Position numbers and translations under genes: made by a program
Shown here: positions 57,864 through 64,000 of the stretch, piece after piece
Layout: each line of letters begins with the position of its first letter
Position numbering within the stretch: position 1 is the first letter of the stretch
Source: Caulobacteraceae bacterium
Lineage (GTDB): Bacteria > Pseudomonadota > Alphaproteobacteria > Caulobacterales > Caulobacteraceae
Assembly (NCBI GenBank): GCA_947452365.1
Contig: CANGCO010000004.1
Location: forward strand, 22,522-86,521
Direction: 5' to 3'
DNA: 64,000 bases
Notes under the pieces: model-generated
The model's input: only the letters and a program-made list of their open reading frames with translations
The model's database searches: none
Told to the model about the DNA's origin: nothing

Positions 57864-58517
57864 GCCTCGCCTCGCCAATCTATTCTTGACCGCATCGAGA
57901 TCGCGGCGCTAGCGGCCTCTCGCCGCCCAGAGGATGTGGCACTCGTGGCCGTATCAAAGCAACAAGATTGGTCGGCTATTGCCCCGGTTCTCGACGACGG
58001 CCAGAAGATTTTTGCGGAAAACCGGGTGCAGGAGGCGCAAACGCGCTGGGCAGAGCGCCCCCAGGGCCTGGAGCTACGCCTAATCGGGCCGCTACAAACC
58101 AATAAGGTTGCCGATGCGGTTGCCCTGTTTGACGTGATCGAGACCCTGGACCGGCCCAAGCTGGCCAAGGCCTTGGCCGATGAGATTCAGCGCCTCGGCA
58201 AGTCCGTGCGGCTCTATGTCCAGATCAATACGGGCGAAGAGCCGCAAAAGGCGGGGATAGCCCCAAAAGACGCCGACGCCTTTATCGCCCATTGCCGCAA
58301 GGCCCTTAATCTAGAGCCCGAGGGCCTGATGTGTATTCCCCCTCAGGACCAGCCCCCTGCCCTGCATTTTGCGCTTCTGGCCAAGATTGCGGCGCGCAAC
58401 GGCCTAGCCAAACTGTCCATGGGGATGAGCGCTGATTTTGAGATCGCCATAGCACATGGCGCAACATCGGTCCGGGTTGGGTCTGCCCTGTTTGGCGAGC
58501 GGCTTGTTAGGCCCTGA
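57849..58517 (+). CDS. YggS/PLPBP family pyridoxal-phosphate homeostasis protein
   Basis: 222 residues. VALVAVSKQQDW carries the PLP-lysine (about residue 37), then FAENRVQEAQTRWAE, LRLIGPLQTNKV, YVQINTGEEPQKAGIAP and KLSMGMSADFEIAIAHGATSVRVGSALFG. It binds PLP and buffers its level; no enzyme activity is known. The ATG at 57849 fits the family, so the overlap with the divergent thiE-like start appears real. Its end overlaps the next convergent gene by 11 bases. Confidence 0.93.
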   Translation: MTRSHASPRQSILDRIEIAALAASRRPEDVALVAVSKQQDWSAIAPVLDDGQKIFAENRVQEAQTRWAERPQGLELRLIGPLQTNKVADAVALFDVIETLDRPKLAKALADEIQRLGKSVRLYVQINTGEEPQKAGIAPKDADAFIAHCRKALNLEPEGLMCIPPQDQPPALHFALLAKIAARNGLAKLSMGMSADFEIAIAHGATSVRVGSALFGERLVRP

Positions 58518-59010
58518 TCTCGATCGCAGAGCCTGGTTGTGCGGTCTCCATAACCATCAGCATGTCTTCAAGGCTAAGCGCAATACAGCCTTCGGTTGGC
58601 AAATAACCTGGCCGGGCGAGGTGCAGAAAAATCGCTGAGCCGCGATCAGGCACAACCGGATCATCATTATGGCCTAATATGCCGATCAGGTCATAAACCG
58701 CGTCTTCGCGCCAAAGCGTCTCGCAACGGGCTGGGTAGGGCAGGTGAACCGGTTGATTATAGGCCGCATCGTCCTTTGCATCGCACCAGCCGTCATTTTG
58801 GCCAATTTCAGTGAGCGGCAGATGGGTCTTAGGCCGCGCCAGCCGGTCGGCGCGATAGAGAAACCGCCGAATCGTCCAGACGCCGATCGGGCTGGCGCCG
58901 TCGCCTTCGCGTTTATCCGCTGCCGCGATCACGCCGCCGCGGCCAAGGGCACAGGAAACGATGTTTGGGCCCATATGGAACTGGCCTTTGGATGTGGCGA
59001 CAAATATCAT
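58507..59010 (-). CDS. L,D-transpeptidase catalytic (YkuD-type) domain protein
   Basis: 167 residues. The catalytic cysteine Cys142 lies in LPTEGCIALSLED, with His130 in AIFLHLARPGY. GRGGVIAAADKREGDGASPIGVWTI is the conserved front. The T-E-G-C form replaces the usual S-H-G-C, as in a known subgroup. No signal peptide is seen at ATG 59010, so its site of action is unclear. It may trim or crosslink peptidoglycan, or be a cytoplasmic relative. Upstream is the response regulator, divergent. Confidence 0.82.
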   Translation of the reverse strand: MIFVATSKGQFHMGPNIVSCALGRGGVIAAADKREGDGASPIGVWTIRRFLYRADRLARPKTHLPLTEIGQNDGWCDAKDDAAYNQPVHLPYPARCETLWREDAVYDLIGILGHNDDPVVPDRGSAIFLHLARPGYLPTEGCIALSLEDMLMVMETAQPGSAIEIRA

Positions 59011-59069
59011 CTGATCATCCCTTGATCGGGCCCCTTGCCAATCTTGCCCACCCATGCATGGTCACACAC

Positions 59070-59756
59070 ATGGCTCAGCACAAAACCTTACTGATCATAG
59101 ACGATGATGAAGACCTGCGCACGGCCTTGGCTGAGCAGCTCGATCTGCAAGACGATTTTGTCGTTCATCAGGCCCAGACTGGAAATGAGGGTGCTGCGCG
59201 GGCGCAAGCGCTTAAGCCCGATCTGATCTTGCTTGATGTTGACCTGCCCGATCTTAATGGGCGTGAGGTCTGCCGCCAGATGCGCGCGAGCGGCGTTACC
59301 GCGCCAGTCATCATGCTAACCGCGGCGGTCCAAGATAATGACACGATTATGGGATTGGAGGCGGGGGCTAATGACTATGTCACCAAGCCGTTTAAGTTTG
59401 CTGTCCTATTGGCCCGCATCCGCGCCCAATTGCGCGTTCATGAACAGTCTGAGGACGCGGTCTATCGCGTTGGCGCTTATGAATTTCGCCCCTCGGCCAA
59501 GACCCTGACTGATCAGAGACAAAAAAAGATCCGGCTAACGGAAAAAGAAACCAATATTCTCAAATACCTGTTTCGCGCAGCCCCAAGCCCTGTGCCGCGC
59601 GATGAATTGCTGGCGGAGGTCTGGGGCTATAATGCCGCCGTGACCACCCATACGCTGGAAACCCACATTTATCGTCTCAGGCAAAAGATCGAGGCCGACC
59701 CGGCTGTCGCCCGCCTGTTAATGACCGAGCCTGGCGGCTATCGGCTATTGCCCTAG
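59070..59756 (+). CDS. cenR: OmpR-family response regulator (CenR-like)
   Basis: 228 residues. Receiver domain LLIIDDDEDLRTAL with acidic pocket at 11-13, phospho-acceptor Asp56 in LLDVDLPDLNG, Thr in MLTA and Lys106 in YVTKPF. The winged-helix DNA-binding domain is KIRLTEKETNILKYLFRA through THTLETHIYRLRQKIE. The order parB-holA-lptE-leuS-DUF3576-ntrZ-thiE-yggS-ldt-RR agrees, from memory, with the Caulobacter locus where this regulator is CenR, the essential cell-envelope regulator. No partner kinase is adjacent. ATG 59070 is chosen; ATG 59058 is also in frame. It shares CTAG with xth. Confidence 0.75.
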   Translation: MAQHKTLLIIDDDEDLRTALAEQLDLQDDFVVHQAQTGNEGAARAQALKPDLILLDVDLPDLNGREVCRQMRASGVTAPVIMLTAAVQDNDTIMGLEAGANDYVTKPFKFAVLLARIRAQLRVHEQSEDAVYRVGAYEFRPSAKTLTDQRQKKIRLTEKETNILKYLFRAAPSPVPRDELLAEVWGYNAAVTTHTLETHIYRLRQKIEADPAVARLLMTEPGGYRLLP

Positions 59757-60553
59757 AGGATAAGATCGACGCTAACCGGGGCGTGGTCGCTCGGTTTTTC
59801 CCATTCGCGCACCGTGTCATGGACGCGGGCCTGGACCGAGCCCGTGGCAAATGCCGCCTGGCGCAGACCGGGGCTGGCGAGAATATGGTCCAGCCTAAGT
59901 CCCCGGTTCGAGGCGCGAAAATCAGCGGCGCGATAGCTCCACCAAGAATACAGTTTTTGCGGCTCAGGTATGGCTTCTCTGGGCAGGTCGATAAAATTGA
60001 GCGCAGCATGCAGCCTTGCCATGGCCTCGAGCTCGGGCGGGGTATGGCTGACCACCTTAAGCATTTGCCTATGGCTCCAGACATCATTCTCGCCCGGCGC
60101 GACATTCAGATCACCGGTCAAGATCAGGGGCGCATTGGGGTCGCGCGCAGCCATATTGGCGGTTAGGCGCTCGAAAAAATCCATCTTGTGGTCGAATTTC
60201 GGATTGCCCTCCCGATCGGGCGTGTCGCCGCCTGCCGGAATATAAAGATTGTGCACCTCAATGCCGGCGACCTTGACCGAGACTGAGCGGGCATGGCCCT
60301 CGCGGCAGGCCTCCAGATCGGCGGCGGGCTCAAGCGGCAGGCGCGAGGCTATGGCCACGCCGTGAAACCCTTTTTGTCCGCGAATAGCGAGGTGGGGCAG
60401 GCCCATATCGATAAAGGCCTGGGTCGGGAACTCTGACTCTTGGCACTTGATTTCTTGCAGGCACAATACGTCTGGCGCCTGCTCTCTGACGAATCGTGCC
60501 ACCTGCTCGGCCCGCAGGCGCACAGAATTAATGTTCCAGGTGGCAAGGCGCAT
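59753..60553 (-). CDS. xthA: Exodeoxyribonuclease III
   Basis: 266 residues. ATWNINSVRLR at the start, Glu34 in CLQEIKCQE, VHNLYIPAGGDT, LTGDLNVAPGENDVW and SDHAPVSVDLIL at the end. It is the Mg-dependent AP endonuclease/3'-5' exonuclease of base-excision repair. ATG 60553 fits the family. An in-frame extension upstream to 60730 crosses a terminator and is not part of the enzyme. Confidence 0.94.
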   Translation of the reverse strand: MRLATWNINSVRLRAEQVARFVREQAPDVLCLQEIKCQESEFPTQAFIDMGLPHLAIRGQKGFHGVAIASRLPLEPAADLEACREGHARSVSVKVAGIEVHNLYIPAGGDTPDREGNPKFDHKMDFFERLTANMAARDPNAPLILTGDLNVAPGENDVWSHRQMLKVVSHTPPELEAMARLHAALNFIDLPREAIPEPQKLYSWWSYRAADFRASNRGLRLDHILASPGLRQAAFATGSVQARVHDTVREWEKPSDHAPVSVDLIL

Positions 60554-60608
60554 GGGGCGGTTCCAGTCGAAAATCGTTTGCGACCCTATAGCCTGTTTTG
60601 CGCACAAG

Positions 60609-60642
60609 AAAAACGCCCGGTGCGCAAGGCGCGACCGGGCGT
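60609..60642 (-). terminator. Rho-independent terminator upstream of xthA
   Basis: On the minus strand ACGCCCGGT (60642-60634), a 12-base loop and ACCGGGCGT (60621-60613) form a nine-pair stem; the T run is TTTT (60612-60609), plus the last stem T. It can end lolA transcripts, or transcripts from the promoter at 60729-60757. Confidence 0.85.
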
Positions 60643-60728
60643 CAAGGGGTCTAACCGTCGCCGGGAGGGGATAGGGTCCGACGCAGGATAAGGAAGCGAT
60701 CGACACGACCGCGGCCCTCATAAGTGTC

Positions 60729-60757
60729 ATAATTGCAACTTAGAAATAAAAAGTCAA
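60729..60757 (-). promoter_or_regulatory. Promoter candidate between lolA and xthA
   Basis: On the minus strand TTGACT (60757-60752), a 17-base spacer and AATTAT (60734-60729). The expected start near 60722 falls at the ATG at 60721. Confidence 0.55.
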
Positions 60758-60799
60758 GAAAAATACACAAGGCGCTTGCCTGTCGTCAATATGTCACAC

Positions 60800-61456
60800 C
60801 TAGCGATGAGTCGGTGGCAGGATGCGCGGGTCCTTGAGTTCAAACAGTCGGGCCGAGAGCCCGCTGATCGTCCTGAGTTCCGTAATGTCAATGCGCGTGC
60901 TTTGGCCTTGAGCATCGGTCACGGTCCAGGATCTTAGGGTCAGCGGCGCGTTGGAAAACACGAGCCGGATATGGCCTTCCGCCTGTTTACGGCCATCATG
61001 GGCGGTAATGGCAAAGCCGTCGGCGCTACGGCTGACCTGATCAATCACCACCCCCTTATCGAGCGAAACATGTCGCGCCAGCAAGAGGGCGAGCGGCGTT
61101 GCGCCGAGCGGGTATTTCTCAAAGGTCTTAAGGCGGCTATCGGCGACCGAGACATTATAGCCGTCCGATACCACCAACAGCCCTTGGGGCGGATCATACT
61201 CAAACCGCATCTTGCCGGGCCGTTGTAGATAAAGATCGCCCCGCGTCTGGCTGCCGCGCGGATCAGTCTGGACAAACCGGCCCTTGGCCTGACCAAGCGC
61301 TTCAAGATAGGCGCTGGCCTGATCGACCAGAGTCCGATCTTGAGTAGAAAGGCTCTGATTGGCGATTGCGGGCCGTTTTGCGGGTAGTTGGGCCATGGCT
61401 TGGCTGGAGATCACGGCGGCGAGGCCAAGGATAACAAGCAGGCGGGTTTTGGGCAT
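60800..61456 (-). CDS. lolA: Outer-membrane lipoprotein carrier protein LolA
   Basis: 218 residues. A signal peptide (LLVILGLAAVISSQAMA) leads to an eight-stranded half-barrel: YLEALGQAKGRFVQTDPRGSQTRGDLYLQRPGKMRFEYDPPQ, then LLVVSDGYNVSVAD and the C-terminal ITELRTISGLSARLFELKDPR. It ferries lipoproteins from LolCDE to the outer membrane. ATG 61456 begins the signal peptide. It is downstream of ftsK, 49 bases on, same strand. Confidence 0.92.
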   Translation of the reverse strand: MPKTRLLVILGLAAVISSQAMAQLPAKRPAIANQSLSTQDRTLVDQASAYLEALGQAKGRFVQTDPRGSQTRGDLYLQRPGKMRFEYDPPQGLLVVSDGYNVSVADSRLKTFEKYPLGATPLALLLARHVSLDKGVVIDQVSRSADGFAITAHDGRKQAEGHIRLVFSNAPLTLRSWTVTDAQGQSTRIDITELRTISGLSARLFELKDPRILPPTHR

Positions 61457-61505
61457 GACGGTCCTGATGCTCAAGATTGGGCGCTGGGGCGGGCTTGATA
61501 GCGGG

Positions 61506-63821
61506 CTAATGCGGCGGCGGCGCGGCGAGAATATCGCGTTTGCCAGCATGATTGGGGGCGGTAACGACACCCTCGCGTTCCATCTTTTCCATCAAGGAGG
61601 CGGCGCGGTTATAGCCGATCTGCAGGCGTCTTTGGATATAGCTGGTCGAGGCCTTACGATCGCGTGTGACCACCGCCACCGCGCGGTCATAGAGCTCATC
61701 GCCCGACATGCCACCCTCGCCGGATGCGCCATCCTCGCCCTCATCGTCCTCGCCCGCCGTAATGTCTTCGAGATATTGAGGCTGGCCCTGGGCGCGCAGA
61801 AAGGCGGCTACGGTCTCGACCTCGCTATCGGAGACAAACGGCCCATGCAGACGGGTAATGCGCCCACCCCCGGCCATATACAGCATGTCGCCTTGGCCCA
61901 GTAATTGCTCCGCACCCTGCTCGCCCATAATCGTGCGGCTATCGATCTTGGAGGTGACCTGAAAACTAATCCGGGTTGGGAAATTGGCCTTGATCGTACC
62001 AGTAATGACATCGACCGAGGGTCTTTGGGTGGCCATGATCAGATGGATTCCGGCGGCGCGCGCCATCTGGGCCAGTCTTTGCACCGCCCCTTCAATATCC
62101 TTGCCCGCCACCATCATCAGGTCAGCGACCTCGTCAATCACCACCACCAGATAGGGCATGGGTTCGGGATTGAGGCGTTCTTCCTCATAAATCGGCTTGC
62201 CGGTCTCATCAAAGCCGGTCTGGACGGTGCGGACAAAATGCTCGCCCTTGGCCTTGGCCTCGATCGCCTTTTCATTAAAGCCGCCAATATTGCGCACCCC
62301 GATCTTGGACATGCGCCTATAGCGGTCCTCCATTTCCCGCACCGTCCATTTCAGGGCGACAATCGCTTTTTTCGGATCGGTCACGACCGGGGCCAAGAGG
62401 TGCGGAATGCCGTCATAGACCGATAATTCCAGCATTTTGGGATCGATCATGATGAATTTGCACTGGTCGGGCGGCAGCCGATACAGGATCGATAGGATCA
62501 TGGCATTGACCCCAACCGACTTACCCGAGCCTGTGGTCCCGGCGATCAAGAGGTGGGGCATTTTCGACATATCGGCAATATAGGGCTCGCCGCCAATCGT
62601 TTCGCCAAGCGCCGTGGGCAGGATCTGGCTCGATTTTTCGTATTCCGAAGAGGCCAAGAGGTCGCGCAGAAAGACGGTCTCGCGCCGCGCATTGGGCAAC
62701 TCAATCCCAATGGCATTACGCCCTTGTACCACGGCCACCCGGCAGGCCCTGGCGCTCATGGAGCGGGCAATATCATCCGACAGGGCCACGACCCGGGCAT
62801 GCTTGACCCCGGCGGCTGGGACCAGTTCATACAAGGTCACGACGGGGCCTGGCCGGATCTGGTCGATCTGGCCCTTGACGCCAAACTCTCCGAGTACGGT
62901 TTCCAATAGCCGGGCATTCTGGCGTAGGGATTCTTCGTCAAACGCCGAGGCGCGCGGCTTTGGTTTGGCCAGCATGGCCAGTTCGGGCAATTGAAACCCG
63001 CCGGGCTTAACGAAATCAAATGCGCCCTGATTTTCCACCGTCTCACGCCGCGAGCTTTTTGGCGGCTTGATATTCAAGACCTGGGCGGCGGGCTCGGCTT
63101 GGGCTATCGGCAGGACCTCACCCTCCCCCTCTTGGGCCTGGACCGGCGCGGCCGTGCGCCCCGCGCGGCGGGTTCTTGGTGCGGTTATGGGCTGGTGTTT
63201 GGTCGGGCGCAGTTGGCCGATCAGGGCAATTAGGCCAGATCGGCTTAGGCCAAGTCCATAACCGAGCGCGGCAAGGCTAAGCAAGATCAGCAAGGTCAGG
63301 GCCATTGGCCCCGCCGCGGGCAGGCGAATAAAGCTAAGCCCCGCTGTGGCCTGGTTCAACACGGCCTCACCCCAAAACCCGCCAAGACCGCGTGCTAGCG
63401 GCCAGGCGGCAGGGGTTGGCGCGGCCTGCAGCGCGCCGGACAGAAATAATATCCCAGCTGTTCCCGCTAGGGCACGCAATCGCAGGCTTGTGCGATAATC
63501 TGAGGGCTCGAGACTGGTGGCCCGCGACAGGCCAAGGCTTAAGACCAGGGCCGCCAAGACCCAGGCCCCAAGCCCAAGCGATTGCATGACCATATCGGCA
63601 AGTCCGGCACCAAAATGACCAAGCCAATTATGGGCCCCGCCTGCGGCATCGGCATTAAAACTTGGGTCAGTGGCCTGATAGCTGACCAAGGAAAGGACAA
63701 GGCCTAGGCCTAGGGCAGCAACCAGGCCGCCGCGAAATCGCTCGGTCACAGGGTGTTGCCACCCAGCCTTGAGCGCTAGGAGCACCAGTTCCCGATTGGA
63801 CCTTTGCGCCAGCCGCGCCAT
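61506..63821 (-). CDS. ftsK: DNA translocase FtsK
   Basis: About 771 residues. Four hydrophobic segments in the first 200 residues, a linker of about 60 residues, then the motor domain: Walker [12 protein letters not shown] at about 427-437, Walker [13 protein letters not shown], and [22 protein letters not shown]. The C-terminal gamma domain is [36 protein letters not shown], which reads KOPS/FRS sequences. It segregates and resolves the terminus at division. ATG 63821 has GGGGAG upstream; ATG 63848 is less likely. Confidence 0.95.
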   Translation of the reverse strand: MARLAQRSNRELVLLALKAGWQHPVTERFRGGLVAALGLGLVLSLVSYQATDPSFNADAAGGAHNWLGHFGAGLADMVMQSLGLGAWVLAALVLSLGLSRATSLEPSDYRTSLRLRALAGTAGILFLSGALQAAPTPAAWPLARGLGGFWGEAVLNQATAGLSFIRLPAAGPMALTLLILLSLAALGYGLGLSRSGLIALIGQLRPTKHQPITAPRTRRAGRTAAPVQAQEGEGEVLPIAQAEPAAQVLNIKPPKSSRRETVENQGAFDFVKPGGFQLPELAMLAKPKPRASAFDEESLRQNARLLETVLGEFGVKGQIDQIRPGPVVTLYELVPAAGVKHARVVALSDDIARSMSARACRVAVVQGRNAIGIELPNARRETVFLRDLLASSEYEKSSQILPTALGETIGGEPYIADMSKMPHLLIAGTTGSGKSVGVNAMILSILYRLPPDQCKFIMIDPKMLELSVYDGIPHLLAPVVTDPKKAIVALKWTVREMEDRYRRMSKIGVRNIGGFNEKAIEAKAKGEHFVRTVQTGFDETGKPIYEEERLNPEPMPYLVVVIDEVADLMMVAGKDIEGAVQRLAQMARAAGIHLIMATQRPSVDVITGTIKANFPTRISFQVTSKIDSRTIMGEQGAEQLLGQGDMLYMAGGGRITRLHGPFVSDSEVETVAAFLRAQGQPQYLEDITAGEDDEGEDGASGEGGMSGDELYDRAVAVVTRDRKASTSYIQRRLQIGYNRAASLMEKMEREGVVTAPNHAGKRDILAAPPPH

Positions 63822-63970
63822 GCAAAACTCCCCATCCCCCGAGGCCAATCGCCCAAGGCAATTGATTCTCGAGCAAAACAGTCAATATCAGTTTACCATT
63901 GACCGGTCCGATTGCTGCAATCCTTGTTTTGGCACCGGACCTAACCCGCACAACCGAGCCATAGGGCCCC

Positions 63971-64000
63971 ATGACCGCGTCCAAAACCAAACCGGCCCCC
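63971..64000 (+). CDS. Start of a rightward gene (cut by the window end)
   Basis: An ATG at 63971 opens ten codons (MTASKTKPAP) to the window edge, divergent from ftsK across about 150 bases. Nothing about its function can be said. Confidence 0.3.
   Translation, partial: MTASKTKPAP

Noticed and set aside
60554..60730. N-terminal extension of exonuclease III to 60730
   Set aside because: It crosses a strong terminator and precedes the conserved RLATWNI start.
1..64000. CRISPR arrays, insertion sequences, prophage genes
   Set aside because: No spaced direct repeats, transposase, integrase or phage structural genes were seen.

Overview
The window is a gene-dense stretch of an alphaproteobacterial chromosome with moderately high G+C. 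It fits the order Caulobacterales in the broad sense (Caulobacteraceae/Hyphomonadaceae-like). The grounds are gene families and order: ppsR-maf-aroE-coaE-dnaQ facing away from a non-coding gap with hemE on its other side, then hemH, hemJ, rho, mnmE, mnmG, rsmG, parA and parB, then holA, lptE, leuS, a DUF3576 lipoprotein, an NtrZ-like protein and a CenR-like response regulator. I cannot name a genus. No insertion sequence, CRISPR array, prophage or rRNA operon was seen.

Layout. 1-2145: end of a surface-polysaccharide locus (partial glycosyltransferase, ABC-2 glycan exporter), followed by about 600 bases of A+T-richer, gene-free DNA that ends at the 3' end of tRNA-Thr(CGT). 2922-7032: heme operon hemC-hemD-Mic60/mitofilin homologue-HemY. 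7100-9881: tsaD-gpsA-yciI-Rieske operon. 9878-17905: creatininase-family hydrolase, acetyl-CoA synthetase, a membrane-anchored trypsin-like protein with a DUF350 partner, rlmN, an ECF sigma factor with a ChrR-like cupin protein, and a quinone oxidoreductase. 17939-20605: type II fatty-acid genes fabI, fabB, fabA. 20702-27285: mixed housekeeping and hydrolase genes (SH3 protein, hydroxyacid dehydrogenase, MoeB, Ada-type methyltransferase, endonuclease III, an orphan ATP-grasp enzyme). 27409-31526: a PfkB kinase and hisB-H-A-F-E. 31523-34765: Smr protein, MltA, Tim44-like protein, SecB. 34762-38442: operon ppsR-maf-aroE-coaE-dnaQ.

38443-38971 is the most important region. This 529-base non-coding gap between ppsR and hemE has several DnaA-box-like nonamers, three TGGGGA hexamers, a perfect inverted repeat and an A/T tract. 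It is the predicted chromosomal origin, and genes on both sides are transcribed away from it. About 8.4 kb to the right, between mnmE and mnmG, lie two 16-bp parS sites. parA and parB follow, so origin, centromere and segregation genes form one module.

38972-64000: hemE-hemH-hemJ, rho, a small winged-helix reading frame beside a reverse-strand fragment, a second quinone oxidoreductase and a dienelactone hydrolase, mnmE-mnmG-rsmG-parA-parB, then holA, lptE, leuS, envelope and regulatory genes (DUF3576 lipoprotein, NtrZ-like, L,D-transpeptidase-type protein, CenR-like regulator), and the ftsK-lolA-xth block. A compact promoter-terminator unit sits between lolA and xth. Most genes are conserved housekeeping genes. 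The unusual signals are the origin/centromere layout, the Mic60 homologue in the heme operon, the ChrR-like protein without the expected zinc residues, overlapping divergent 5' ends at thiE/yggS, and five convergent gene pairs sharing a CTAG tetranucleotide.
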